DNA from: DASPWW01 sp963756745
Lineage (GTDB): Bacteria; Actinomycetota; Thermoleophilia; Solirubrobacterales; 70-9
Direction of reading: 5' to 3'
DNA length: 64,000 bases
Assembly: GCA_963756745.1 (NCBI GenBank)
Contig: CAVWOU010000006.1
Coordinates: 248,001 to 312,000 of the forward strand
The translations under genes were made by a program, and so were the position numbers. This document shows positions 25,518-33,545 of this stretch, one piece after another (position 1 is the first letter of the stretch; the number at the start of each line of letters is the position of its first letter). The notes beneath the pieces are model-generated. The model did no database searches, was not told the origin of the DNA, and was given only the letters and a program-made list of their open reading frames with translations.

Positions 25518-25737
25518 TCCCGAGCAGCCCGCGGACATCTGCGACACGTGCCGTGACGTGATGCTCGCCGGCTCGAAGCTGCACGTGCAGACGTGCGGCG
25601 TGTGCGCCGAGGCGTGCGCGCAGTGCGCCGATTCGTGTGAGGCGCTCGCGGGGGACGACGAGGTCATCCAGCGCTGCGCGGAGATCTGTCGGCGCTGCGC
25701 CGAGTTGTGCCGTCAGATGGCGGGCTCAGTCGCCTGA
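25518..25737 (+). pseudogene. Copper-storage-type four-helix-bundle (DUF326) fragment
   Basis: The frame ending at TGA 25735-25737 reads ADICDTCRDVMLAGSKLHVQ, TCGVCAEACAQCADSCEAL and RCAEICRRCAELCRQMAG. The CxxxC/CxxC spacing is that of Cys-lined Csp/DUF326 proteins that bind Cu(I). Only about the last two and a half helices are present; there is no start codon or binding site and the upstream part does not match. Probably a decayed 3' remnant. Confidence 0.55.
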
Positions 25738-26023
25738 GGGCCCGAGGCGGGGTCCAATTCCGCCGTCCGCCCGTCTTGCCGGCCGAAGCGCTCCACGTAC
25801 ACGTGCGCCCGAGCACGCGTCTCGGCTGGGGTGCCTGACATCGGACGAAGAACGGATCGGTTGCCTTCCGACCTGAGGGGCGCCGCTTCTGCGTTCACGC
25901 GAGGACCAGCAGCATGTATGTGCGCTGCGGCGCGCCTAGTCAGAGCAACCGTGCACCCCCGATTCGAAATACACCGTGCATGGCGGTGCACACGGCGAGC
26001 GACCGCGGTGTCATCGTAATCGC

Positions 26024-26470
26024 GTGAAGTCGAGGGTCAGAGTCGTCGGGCGGCGGGTGCTGGTCGTCGCGGTCGTGGTCTTGCAACTCGGGTTCGTGGC
26101 GCGTGGCTATTGGTCCGACCACAAGGAGTTCGCGTTCCAGATGTTCCCGGAGTCGAGCACCTGGCGCGCCGATGTCGTCCGGGTCACTGTCGACGGTCGA
26201 CGCGTCCCCATAGAACGTCCGTGGTCGGGGTACCGCTGGGACGAGCTGGTCCCGAACCTGGGGCTGAGCTACCCCTCGATCCGCCACCATGCGAGCGCTG
26301 GGCTCGACAACCAGCTGGCGTTTCTCGATTCTGCGCTCGACTGGGTCGCAAGCAACACTCCGCGCGACCGTGAGACCCGATACCTGGAGGCCACGGTGAC
26401 CTCCTGGCACAACGCCGACCCACCCGAGGTCGGGGTCCTCCGGAGCCGTGTACGCGGGCGCGCAGAGTAA
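26024..26470 (+). CDS. Hypothetical protein encoded with an HTTM membrane protein
   Basis: 148 residues from GTG 26024. One N-terminal transmembrane anchor (VLVVAVVVLQLGFVARGYW), then a soluble part with SDHKEFAFQMFPESSTWRAD and FLDSALDWVASNTPRDRETR in sequence. It overlaps or abuts the HTTM gene, so the two are likely cotranscribed partners. No catalytic motif recognised. Confidence 0.65.
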   Translation: MKSRVRVVGRRVLVVAVVVLQLGFVARGYWSDHKEFAFQMFPESSTWRADVVRVTVDGRRVPIERPWSGYRWDELVPNLGLSYPSIRHHASAGLDNQLAFLDSALDWVASNTPRDRETRYLEATVTSWHNADPPEVGVLRSRVRGRAE

Positions 26471-27632
26471 ACGGGACCGAGCTTGGCACGCCGTCGATGT
26501 CCGCGGTGTGACCGCCGCCTTCGACGACCTCCTCGGCCGTGCGGTCAGCATCCGCGCCCTTGCCCTGCTGAGGGTGCTGGCCGGCCCGATCGTGCTCCTC
26601 CATCTGGAGCCGTTTCTCTCCGACAGTTGGGACGGGCACATCTACCGGGACGCCTTCTACGAGCCCTACGCCGCTTGGTATCCGGAGGTGCCCGACGCGG
26701 TCTACGTCGGGTTGCTCTGGCTTGGGGCGGCGGCTGCCGTCGCCATGTCTCTCGGCTTGCTCACCCGCCTGGCGACGGCCACCACGTTCGTGATCGTCAC
26801 CTACAACCTGTTCCTGTCGACCACGCACTTCCACAACAATCGGGCCTATCTGGTGATCGTTCTCGGACTGTTGGCGGTGGCGCCGTGCGGACGGGAACTG
26901 TCCCTGGACGCGCGGCTCCGCCGCCGTCGAGGCCGACCGGCACTGGACCTCTCGGCGCCGGGCTGGCCGTTGTGGCTGCTCCGGTTCGAGTGCGCCGCGA
27001 TCTACGGCGCGTCCGGCCTGAGCAAGCTCCTCGATCCAGACTGGTTCGGCGGCACCGTTACCTGGCAGCGCGTCGTACGAGTCCGGGACGACCTGGCAGG
27101 ATGGCCCCTGCCGGACTGGGCGCTGTCGGTCCTGACCGACCGGAGCTTTCACACCGGAGCGGCCAAGGTGATTGTGCTCAGCGAGCTGTTCATCGCAGTG
27201 GGGCTGTGGTGGCGTGGCAGCCGCTACGTGGCCGTGTGGGTTGCCGTCGCCTTTCACGTCGCCATCGAGCTGTCGGCAGCGGTACAGGTCTTCTCGCTCC
27301 TGGGCATCGCCGTGCTGGTGGTGTGGGCGGTTCCGTCCACCCGGGATCGGGTGATCAGCATCGACCCGACCGCTCGCCGCCACCGGCGATTGGGCGCGGT
27401 GGTCCGCGGGCTCGACTGGCTCGCCCGATTTCGCGTCGAGCCTGCTCCGCCCGGTTCTCCGCTTGAACTGGTGGACCGGGATGGCACCACGCTCCGCGGC
27501 GCGCCGGCCGTCGCGTTGATGTTCAGCCGCCTGCCGCTGACGGCTTGGTTCGCGCTCCCGGCGCTGCTCCTTCCCGGCGTCCGCCGGGCCCGCGAGCGAC
27601 GATCGCAACTCGCACCTGGCGGGCCGGCTTGA
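26448..27632 (+). CDS. HTTM domain membrane protein
   Basis: About 394 residues, or 374 if the GTG at 26508 is used. Polytopic, with the horizontally transferred transmembrane (HTTM) pattern of vitamin K-dependent gamma-carboxylase relatives: LRVLAGPIVLLHLEP, FHNNRAYLVIVLGLLAV and YGASGLSKLLDPDWFGG. The lysine-containing SGLSKL stretch is typical. In bacteria the role is unknown. Cotranscribed with the preceding gene. An array remnant begins 18 bases after its stop, on the other strand. Confidence 0.8.
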   Translation: MYAGAQSKRDRAWHAVDVRGVTAAFDDLLGRAVSIRALALLRVLAGPIVLLHLEPFLSDSWDGHIYRDAFYEPYAAWYPEVPDAVYVGLLWLGAAAAVAMSLGLLTRLATATTFVIVTYNLFLSTTHFHNNRAYLVIVLGLLAVAPCGRELSLDARLRRRRGRPALDLSAPGWPLWLLRFECAAIYGASGLSKLLDPDWFGGTVTWQRVVRVRDDLAGWPLPDWALSVLTDRSFHTGAAKVIVLSELFIAVGLWWRGSRYVAVWVAVAFHVAIELSAAVQVFSLLGIAVLVVWAVPSTRDRVISIDPTARRHRRLGAVVRGLDWLARFRVEPAPPGSPLELVDRDGTTLRGAPAVALMFSRLPLTAWFALPALLLPGVRRARERRSQLAPGGPA

Positions 27633-27649
27633 CCTTTGGCTCGGTTGAG

Positions 27650-27672
27650 ACCTCGACGTTCTCCCGCGACAT
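27650..27672 (-). pseudogene. Truncated SnoaL start at the left edge of the main array
   Basis: ATG at 27672 gives MSRENVEV and then departs into sequence unlike any SnoaL. It follows the TAG of the next gene upstream with the standard 3-base gap. This marks a break of the array within the first eight codons of a lost copy. Confidence 0.6.
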
Positions 27673-27675
27673 CGC

Positions 27676-28083
27676 CTACTCCTCAAGCCCGACGGCTTCG
27701 AGGGCCTCTTTGGGATCGAGGTAGTTCCAAACCTCAATCCCCTTGCCGTTCTTCACGTCGATCACGCTGATCAAGGGCGACTCGGTCTCGACCCCGCTGT
27801 GCCTCTCGCGCATGCGGACGCGGCCGATTCCGACGATTCGGTCGCTCTGGTCGCGGATCTTCGAGTACTCGACGTGGAACTCGGCGAGCGCGTCGTACAG
27901 CTCTCGGAGTCCCTCGCGAACGCCCTGGTGTCCCCGATGCACTCTCGCCTCGCGCCCGAGCGGCATCAGAATCGCCGAATGCCACTCCACCTCGAGGTCG
28001 AGTTCCCTCAGCAGCGCCTCGACGTCCCGGCGGTTGTATGCGTCCACGGCGCGCTTGAAAGTCTCGACGTTCTCCCGCGACAT
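27676..28083 (-). CDS. SnoaL/NTF2-like array protein
   Basis: 135 residues, MSRENVETFKRAVDAYNRRD start. Core strands LDLEVEWHSAILMPLG and VHRGHQGVREGLRELYDALA, then RIVGIGRVRMRERHSGVETE. The tag reads EALEAVGLEE, with Val instead of Ala. Three bases separate it from the upstream copy. No active-site pair recognised. Confidence 0.85.
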   Translation of the reverse strand: MSRENVETFKRAVDAYNRRDVEALLRELDLEVEWHSAILMPLGREARVHRGHQGVREGLRELYDALAEFHVEYSKIRDQSDRIVGIGRVRMRERHSGVETESPLISVIDVKNGKGIEVWNYLDPKEALEAVGLEE

Positions 28084-28086
28084 CGC

Positions 28087-28488
28087 CTACTCCCGCAGCC
28101 CGGCGGCGTCGAGGGCCTCGGCCTTCTGATGGCCGAGGAAGCCCTCCAGCCGCGTCGCGAGCTCGTCGTCGTTCAGCGTCCAGACGAACCAGCCTTCGGC
28201 ATTCACCTCGATGCCGCTCCCTGCTCCTCGCGACCGGATGTGGTGGTGCACCAGGACCTTGCTGCCTTCGACTCGGACTTCGAGTGGCTCGATGGTTTGT
28301 TCCTCGAACGCGTCTGGCTCCATCCATCCCCGCAGCCCCTCGGCGCCTCTAATCAGCGACAGGACGCCGGGGCGGACGAACTCGATCTCGGGATCGGCCA
28401 TCTCCATAGCCGCATCGAAGTCGCCGCGATTGAACGCGTCGTAGGTGCGACGCAGCCGCTCGATGATCTCCTCGTCTCGATCCGACAT
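28087..28488 (-). CDS. SnoaL/NTF2-like array protein, divergent N-terminus
   Basis: 133 residues. It begins MSDRDEEIIERLRRTYDAFN rather than MSQENVE and has a degenerate tag EALDAAGLRE, yet keeps the junction spacing to the next gene. Core: FVRPGVLSLIRGAEGLRGWM and VLVHHHIRSRGAGSGIEV; the HHH strand could line the pocket. The GATACT box lies nine bases before ATG. Confidence 0.85.
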   Translation of the reverse strand: MSDRDEEIIERLRRTYDAFNRGDFDAAMEMADPEIEFVRPGVLSLIRGAEGLRGWMEPDAFEEQTIEPLEVRVEGSKVLVHHHIRSRGAGSGIEVNAEGWFVWTLNDDELATRLEGFLGHQKAEALDAAGLRE

Positions 28489-28503
28489 CGCCCGCTCAGT
28501 ATC
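28489..28503 (-). promoter_or_regulatory. GATACT box before the 28.5-kb SnoaL gene
   Basis: GATACT at 28498-28503, then nine bases (GAGCGGGCG) to ATG. Only the short core is conserved here; the far-upstream block is missing. Confidence 0.45.
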
Positions 28504-28642
28504 CCGCGCGCCGCCGGGGGTATCCCTGCGGTCGAAGGGCGTTCACAACCGAACGGCCAAGCTCCGGGCGCGCGAGTTTTCCCCGCTTTGGGGGATACGC
28601 GTTCAGCAGCCTGCGAGGGACACCCTGGGGTCGGTTCCTGGC

Positions 28643-29533
28643 TCAGTACAGCACCGAGGGGAACCAGGAGCCGCGCGGCTCCTGGTACTCGCCGAGCGCC
28701 ATCAGGTTCATCGGCTTCACCAAACGAAGGCCTTCCTCAAGGCCCCACCGCAACAAGCCCGTGCGCAGAGGCACGAGCAATGCGAGCGGCTCCTCCACCA
28801 CGGCTGCAGCTCCGCGCAGCAGTGCCTTCATCTCGTCCTCGCTCTCGGCGACGCCGTGGTTCATCGGCCAGAACGTCACGCTCGAGGCATACGCGGCGAT
28901 GCGCCCGTCGTGCACGGCGACGAACGGGGCGAACGCCTGAATCGAGTCACGAAGCTCGTTTTTGCGCTCGAAGCCGTGGACCTTCTCGCAGAGCGCCGCG
29001 CACTCATCGAGGTCGCCGTCCGCCAGCGGCCGTACCTCCACTTCCTCGAGCGGGTCACTACGCGGCTTGCCGGTGATCACCGCAACGGGCTCCTTTACCT
29101 CGAAACCGAGTGACTCATAGAGCGAGAGCGAGCGCATGTGGAAGGCGTCTTGTAGAAGCCGGGTCCCGGGCGCTCCTTCGCCGCGCTCCATCACGGCCGC
29201 CATCAGCTTGCGTCCCACACCTGCGTTCTGGCCCTCTGGGTCGACGGTGATCGGGCCGACACCCCGAATCGGGTCGCGCTCGTCCAGGAAGTTGGAGCCA
29301 ACGATCCGCCCCTCGATCTCGGCCACTACCCCCCAGATCGAGGGATGGCGAATCCACACCTGCAGTAGTGCCGTAGCGGCCTCGAGCTCCGGAAAGTCGC
29401 GCGGAAACCGGTGGTGGTCGTGGAGGCTGCCGAAGGCATCGAACAGAATCCGGGCGCAGGCCTCGGTGTCGCCGGGCTCCGCTTCCCGCAGCGTCACTTC
29501 CCCTTGGGCTTGGGTGGGAATGGAGTCGGTCAC
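28643..29533 (-). CDS. Tandem GNAT-domain acetyltransferase
   Basis: 296 residues from GTG 29533, 28 bases after the stop of the upstream SnoaL gene. Two GNAT folds: residues about 10-160 with VDPEGQNAGVGRKLMAAVME (the acetyl-CoA loop, here QNAGVGRKL) and SLYESLGFEV; residues about 170-296 a degenerate second copy without a clear Q/RxxGxG/A. The junction ATG before it is followed by only five codons and TAA, so the gene appears placed behind a SnoaL junction and has its own start. Confidence 0.8.
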   Translation of the reverse strand: MTDSIPTQAQGEVTLREAEPGDTEACARILFDAFGSLHDHHRFPRDFPELEAATALLQVWIRHPSIWGVVAEIEGRIVGSNFLDERDPIRGVGPITVDPEGQNAGVGRKLMAAVMERGEGAPGTRLLQDAFHMRSLSLYESLGFEVKEPVAVITGKPRSDPLEEVEVRPLADGDLDECAALCEKVHGFERKNELRDSIQAFAPFVAVHDGRIAAYASSVTFWPMNHGVAESEDEMKALLRGAAAVVEEPLALLVPLRTGLLRWGLEEGLRLVKPMNLMALGEYQEPRGSWFPSVLY

Positions 29534-29561
29534 GGTCCCGTTATATATCCCCCGGCATCGC

Positions 29562-29960
29562 CTACTCCGCAAGCCCGGCGGCTTCGAGGGCTTGGTGCCT
29601 GTCGTTGAAGACGTCATAGCGGATGGTTTTTCGGTCAGCGATCGTGAAAACGAACCAGAACCGGCCCCCCACCACTGCTCCACTGGCTTGTCCTCGTCCG
29701 CGCTGGAAGACCTCGGCCACGACTCGGTCCCCGGCGTCGATGAACTCCCCCGCCGCCATCTCGAACTCCCCGAAGTCGGTCGTCCAATCCGCGTACATCT
29801 GAAGCACGCCCTCGATTCCGTGGTAGGTCTGCGGATCGGGAAGCGGCGGTGCGCGGACCGCGACCACGTCCGGATGGACGATGCTCATCGCCCGCTCGAG
29901 GTCGCCGACGAAGAACGCCTCCAATCCCTGGCGCACCAGCTCGACGTTCTCCCGCGACAT
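29562..29960 (-). CDS. SnoaL/NTF2-like array protein
   Basis: 132 residues. Start MSRENVELVRQGLEAFFVGD; core MSIVHPDVVAVRAPPLPDPQ and WTTDFGEFEMAAGEFIDAGD; tag QALEAAGLAE. Followed by the GNAT gene on the same strand, preceded by a bare tag that belongs to no gene. Confidence 0.85.
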   Translation of the reverse strand: MSRENVELVRQGLEAFFVGDLERAMSIVHPDVVAVRAPPLPDPQTYHGIEGVLQMYADWTTDFGEFEMAAGEFIDAGDRVVAEVFQRGRGQASGAVVGGRFWFVFTIADRKTIRYDVFNDRHQALEAAGLAE

Positions 29961-29963
29961 CGC

Positions 29964-29999
29964 CTACTCCGACAGCCCGGCGGCTTCGAGGGCTCTCCT
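29964..29999 (-). other. Orphan array tag (RALEAAGLSE-stop) without a gene body
   Basis: Only the last eleven codons of a SnoaL copy remain between the ABM-like gene (stop 30030) and the next MSRENVE start. The tag keeps GGAG before TAG, so it could still act as ribosome binding region for the gene at 29960. Confidence 0.65.
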
Positions 30000-30029
30000 C
30001 GGACTATTTCGGTCGATTCGGCCCTCGAA

Positions 30030-30302
30030 CTAGGCGTCGTGCTCGCGGGCAAGCCCCGCCGCCTGGGGCCGACCCTCGACCCCGCCTTCCTCGAAGATCG
30101 CCGGGACGTCGGGGTCGGAGACGAAGTTCGCAAAGCCCTCCTCGTCCCAGTCGAAAACCACCCAGACCCGGCGAGCGTCGTTGGGATCGTGAAAGACGGA
30201 CGAACCCTTGCTGCCATGCTGCCTTCGCTTCTCAGCGCTCGTGGTGGAGAACGTGCTCCAGAAGCGGTCGAAATCCTCGATCTTCGCCGTGGTCAAGATC
30301 AA
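30030..30302 (-). CDS. ABM-like dimeric alpha/beta-barrel protein, copy 1
   Basis: 90 residues from TTG 30302 with GGAAGGAGG upstream. Sequence ILTTAKIEDFDRFWSTFST, SSVFHDPNDARRVWVVFDWD and EEGFANFVSDPDVPAIF suggests a ferredoxin-like single-domain barrel of the antibiotic monooxygenase type. A close paralogue lies at 42.3-42.5 kb, also with a TTG start and also flanked by an array tag. Function unknown. Confidence 0.65.
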   Translation of the reverse strand: MILTTAKIEDFDRFWSTFSTTSAEKRRQHGSKGSSVFHDPNDARRVWVVFDWDEEGFANFVSDPDVPAIFEEGGVEGRPQAAGLAREHDA

Positions 30303-30376
30303 CTCTGGCCTCCTTCCGTTGGAACTGCCCGCTCGTCACCCAGTATTTCAACGGCAAGATCGCCGGGGTGAGCGCC

Positions 30377-30579
30377 CTAACCCGGTACCCCGGCGGCTTC
30401 AAGGGCCTCGGCGCGGTCAGCGTACATCGCCATCCGCGCTATGTGGCCATCCCGAAACGTCCACACCTGCGCGAGGCGCATCTAGACGAAGTCGGCTGGA
30501 ACATCTCAGGCGAGAACTCACCAGTCCTCACGACGTGATCGATACCACGTTGGATAAGCGCGACGTTCTCCTGCGACAT
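30377..30579 (-). pseudogene. SnoaL array copy with internal deletion
   Basis: Starts MSQENVALIQRGIDHVVRTG but after about 30 codons the homologous end (RLAQVWTFRDGHIARMAMY, then EALEAAGVPG and TAG at 30377) is in another frame. Roughly 70 central codons are missing. The tag is itself altered (GVPG). Confidence 0.75.
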
Positions 30580-30982
30580 CGCCTACTCCTCCAGCCCGGC
30601 GGCTTCGAGGGCCGTCCTCCTGGGTCGCGAACATCGTCATGCGTGTGATTTTCCCCCTGTGCACGTCATAGAGAAGCGCGTAGGGGGCCTCAACTTCAAC
30701 CCCGCTTCCCTTGCCCCGCCCATGCTGCACGGAGAGGACGAGGACCCGGCTCCCCAGGTCACGCATCTCAGCAATCTCCTCGCGCCATTCATCCCAGGTG
30801 CCCATCCAAGCTGTGACGATCGCGTTCAGCTGCTCGCGCCCCCGACCTCTGCCGCCGTCCGGTCGGGCCCTGGAAGCATCGACGACCACGTTCGGGTCAA
30901 AGTGGGCCAACGCACCGTCAGCGTCTCCACTGTGGAAGGCGTCGTACATCCGCCGCACCACCTCGACGTTCTCCTGCGACAT
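30518..30982 (-). CDS. SnoaL/NTF2-like array protein with frameshifted tag
   Basis: Starts MSQENVEVVRRMYDAFHSGD; normal body to MTMFATQED. One base then shifts the frame inside the junction, so the tag (expected ALEAAGLEE with stop at 30583) is read as PRSRRAGGVGDVAGE and translation continues 65 bases into the next copy, to 30518. Corrected length is 133 residues. The GRGKGSGVEVE strand is shared with several neighbours. Confidence 0.75.
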   Translation of the reverse strand: MSQENVEVVRRMYDAFHSGDADGALAHFDPNVVVDASRARPDGGRGRGREQLNAIVTAWMGTWDEWREEIAEMRDLGSRVLVLSVQHGRGKGSGVEVEAPYALLYDVHRGKITRMTMFATQEDGPRSRRAGGVGDVAGERRAYPTWYRSRREDW

Positions 30983-30985
30983 CGC

Positions 30986-31387
30986 CTACTCCTCAAGCCC
31001 GGCGGCTTCGAGGGCTTCGGCTCTGCTTGTGAATCCCTGCCCGTGCACGGCCTTGCCGTCCCGCAGCGTCCATAGCTGCCACAGCCTCCAGTTGGTCTCC
31101 ACGCCACTCTGCTTGCCGCGTCCTCGGAACGTCAGGGAGGCCAGCACCTGATCACCGGCGTCGATCAACTCCTGGACCTCGACACGGGGTTCGTGGAACT
31201 CGCCCCACCACCGGTCCACGAACTGCCGGAATTGCTCGGTCCCGCCATACTCGCCACCGGCGCCGGGGATCGCCCCCGTAGTGACGTACTCGAACTCGGG
31301 CGCGGCGTCCGCAACCATGCCCTCGGGATCGCCTCTATTGAAGGCCTCGTAGGCGCAGCGCACCAGCTCCACGTTCTCCTCCGACAT
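30986..31387 (-). CDS. SnoaL/NTF2-like array protein
   Basis: 133 residues, MSEENVELVRCAYEAFNRGD start, tag EALEAAGLEE. The stretch EFEYVTTGAIPGAGGEYGG is close to the truncated copy at 34.7 kb (EYVASGAIPGVSG), so these two derive from a recent duplication. Also WRLWQLWTLRDGKAVHGQGF before the tag. Confidence 0.85.
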   Translation of the reverse strand: MSEENVELVRCAYEAFNRGDPEGMVADAAPEFEYVTTGAIPGAGGEYGGTEQFRQFVDRWWGEFHEPRVEVQELIDAGDQVLASLTFRGRGKQSGVETNWRLWQLWTLRDGKAVHGQGFTSRAEALEAAGLEE

Positions 31388-31390
31388 CGC

Positions 31391-31795
31391 CTACTCCGAC
31401 AGGCCGGCGGCTTCGAGGGCCTCTGGTTTGCGCATGTATCCCTGAGCGCGCAGAACCTTTCCGCCTCTGAAGGTCCAGACCGCTGCCCACTGAACGTTCG
31501 TATCCATCTGCATGTGGCGGGTGCGCCCCTTCGTGCGCTGCACACTGACTACGGTTTCGCCGTCCCCCGTGTCAATGACCTCTTCCAGTTCGAAGTGAAG
31601 CCCGCTGAAAACCTCCCAGACCTCCCGGGCCCAGACGCGTGCCCCGACATGGCCGCGGAACGGGCCTTGAAGGGGAAACTCGGGCGGATTCCTTATCTCC
31701 GCCTCCTCGTCAAGGAGCTCAAGCAGCACTCGCGGCGGGTTCTCGTTGAGCCCAGCCCAAAGACGGCGCACGACCTCCACCTGCTCCTGCGACAT
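31391..31795 (-). CDS. SnoaL/NTF2-like array protein
   Basis: 134 residues, MSQEQVEVVRRLWAGLNENP start. Core AEIRNPPEFPLQGPFRGHVG and FELEEVIDTGDGETVVSVQR; tag EALEAAGLSE. First gene of the sub-array that ends near 30 kb; long-form upstream block present. Confidence 0.85.
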   Translation of the reverse strand: MSQEQVEVVRRLWAGLNENPPRVLLELLDEEAEIRNPPEFPLQGPFRGHVGARVWAREVWEVFSGLHFELEEVIDTGDGETVVSVQRTKGRTRHMQMDTNVQWAAVWTFRGGKVLRAQGYMRKPEALEAAGLSE

Positions 31796-31860
31796 CGCCC
31801 ACGCAGTATCCCGCGACGGCGCGCGCCGGTCAGTGGCACAGTGAGCCAGCGGCGAGCACT
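31796..31860 (-). promoter_or_regulatory. Conserved upstream block with GATACT box (long form)
   Basis: GATACT at 31805-31810, nine bases from ATG, then GCTCACTGTGCCACTG about 35 bases upstream as in the 42.6-kb copy. It lies back to back with the epoxide hydrolase promoter region. Confidence 0.5.
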
Positions 31861-31871
31861 AAGAAACGCGG

Positions 31872-31915
31872 CGGATCGGGAGTAGAGTCCCGACGGATCG
31901 GGAGTAGAGTCCCGA
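31872..31915 (+). repeat. 22-bp tandem direct repeat before the epoxide hydrolase gene
   Basis: CGGATCGGGAGTAGAGTCCC followed by GA occurs twice without a gap (31872-31893, 31894-31915). Each unit contains a small inverted repeat (TCGGGA / TCCCGA). The pair ends about 25 bases before ATG 31941, a plausible operator position. Confidence 0.6.
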
Positions 31916-31940
31916 CCCACACCGAGGGAAGGACCGGCAA

Positions 31941-33149
31941 ATGTCGCAGGAAGCTGGCGCCGTTGATGACAGCGCCATCCGCCCGTTCACGATCGATGTC
32001 CCCGGGGAGCAGCTTGAGGACTTCCGTCGACGCATCGCCGCGACGCGGTGGCCCAGCAACGAGCTCGTCGCAGATCGGTCGCAGGGCGTGCAGCTGGCGA
32101 CGATCCAGGAGCTCGCCCGCTACTGGACGAGCGACTACGACTGGCGCAAGTGCGAGACGAAGCTGAACGCGCTCCCGCAGTTCACGACCGAGATCGACGG
32201 GCTCGAGATCCACTTCATCCACGTGCGGTCGCCGCACGAGGACGCGTTGCCGCTGGTCATGACGCATGGCTGGCCCGGCTCGGTCATCGAGCTGCTGGAG
32301 ACCGTCGGCCCGCTGACCGACCCGACCGCTCACGGCGGGACCCCCGGGGACGCGTTCCACCTGGTGCTGCCTTCATTGCCCGGTTACGGGTTCTCCAGTG
32401 AGCCGGCCGAGCTCGGTTGGGACGCCGCCCGCACCGGACGCGCGTGGGCGGAGCTGATGCACCGCATCGGCTACACCCGCTACGTCGCCCAGGGCGGCGA
32501 CGTGGGTGCCCTCGTCACGGACCTGATGGGTCGCCAGGCGGTCGAGGGTTTGGTCGGCTACCACCTGAACCTGCTCACGGCGGTGCTCGCGGTCGGCGAT
32601 CAACTGCCGAAGGAATCCGAACAGGAACGCGCAGCGGCAGAGGCGGTCGCGACGTTCAGGGAAAGCGGCTTCGGCTACTTCCTCGAGATGGCAACGCGGC
32701 CGCAGACGATCGGCTACGCCCTGCTGGATTCACCCGTCGCCCTGGCGGCCTGGCTGCTCGACCACGACACGGACAGCTACTACAAGATCTCCCGCGCGTT
32801 CGTCGACGGAGACCCCGTGGGCAATCTCACGCGGGAGAGCATCGTCGACAACATCACGCTGTACTGGCTGACGGGCACCGGCGCCTCGGCCGCCCGGTCG
32901 TACTGGGAGGACGCACGAGCGCTGGCCGCATCGCTTGCGAGCGGCCAGCCTCCTCCGGCGGTCAGCGTGCCGGTCGGCTTCACCACGTTCCCCGGCGAGA
33001 TCTGGGCGTCGCCCCGGAGCTGGGTCGAGGCGGTCTACCCGGGCCTCGCCTACTTCAACGAGGTCGACAAGGGCGGCCACTTCGCCGCGTGGGAAGAGCC
33101 CGACCTCTTCGCCGCCGAGATGCGGGCTGCATTCAGCTCGCTGCGCTAG
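31941..33149 (+). CDS. Epoxide hydrolase (EHN domain plus alpha/beta-hydrolase)
   Basis: 402 residues. The N-terminal epoxide hydrolase domain begins IRPFTIDVPGEQLEDFRRRI. The oxyanion motif HGWPGS (109-114), nucleophile Asp187 in AQGGDVGALV and catalytic His in KGGHFAAWEEP are intact. It resembles microsomal/juvenile hormone-type epoxide hydrolases common in actinobacteria. It is the only plus-strand gene inside this part of the array, and its first codons (ATG TCG CAG GAA) match the SnoaL start by chance or origin. Good SD GGGAAGGA. Confidence 0.92.
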   Translation: MSQEAGAVDDSAIRPFTIDVPGEQLEDFRRRIAATRWPSNELVADRSQGVQLATIQELARYWTSDYDWRKCETKLNALPQFTTEIDGLEIHFIHVRSPHEDALPLVMTHGWPGSVIELLETVGPLTDPTAHGGTPGDAFHLVLPSLPGYGFSSEPAELGWDAARTGRAWAELMHRIGYTRYVAQGGDVGALVTDLMGRQAVEGLVGYHLNLLTAVLAVGDQLPKESEQERAAAEAVATFRESGFGYFLEMATRPQTIGYALLDSPVALAAWLLDHDTDSYYKISRAFVDGDPVGNLTRESIVDNITLYWLTGTGASAARSYWEDARALAASLASGQPPPAVSVPVGFTTFPGEIWASPRSWVEAVYPGLAYFNEVDKGGHFAAWEEPDLFAAEMRAAFSSLR

Positions 33150-33203
33150 GGAAACTGGTTCGGGGCGGTCGCTTCCAGACGTCGGCTGGCGTGGACCTCT
33201 CCG

Positions 33204-33303
33204 TTAGTTGGGCTTCGCGAGCGGGTCGGGCACCGCACGAGCGACGTAGCGGCTGCCGTCCGGCTTGATCACGATGCAGCCGAGGTAGCCCTCGACGAAT
33301 CGC
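33204..33303 (-). pseudogene. C-terminal fragment, VIKPD family (copy 1)
   Basis: Minus-strand frame ending TAA 33204 reads FVEGYLGCIVIKPDGSRYVA, then RAVPDPLAKPN. A homologous end is found at 46.37 kb (GHVGCVVIKPD, RAVPDPLSTGS). There is no start or upstream body. Family unknown to me. Confidence 0.45.
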
Positions 33304-33428
33304 GGTGGCCGTGCTGCCTTTGCCTCTCGCGGTCGCGGTGTTTTTGCTGCCGGGCCCGCGATGCGCCGCGGCCCTCGCCGGTCGCGATGCTTCGTACCCC
33401 TCCACGGACTCGTGGCGGCGTGGGCGCA

Positions 33429-33530
33429 CTAGGACGGAACGCGGTATCCGGTGACGTTCTCCTGCGACATCGCCTACTCCGAGAGCCCGGCGGCTTCGAG
33501 GGCCTCGGCGTGGCTCGAACCCGGCACTTC
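33429..33530 (-). pseudogene. Orphan array junction between epoxide hydrolase and VOC genes
   Basis: A SnoaL end (HAEALEAAGLSE, TAG at 33474-33476) is followed after 3 bases by ATG 33470 and MSQENVTGYRVPS, then a stop. Neither side has a SnoaL body: the upstream side is the VOC gene, the downstream side the intergenic region. Confidence 0.75.
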
Positions 33531-33545
33531 CTCGCCGAGGGGGGC

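Noticed and set aside
25713..25991. 92-codon minus-strand open frame between the copper-protein fragment and the HTTM pair
   Set aside because: No binding site, no recognisable motif and overlap with the DUF326 end; I see nothing else convincing in 25738-26023.
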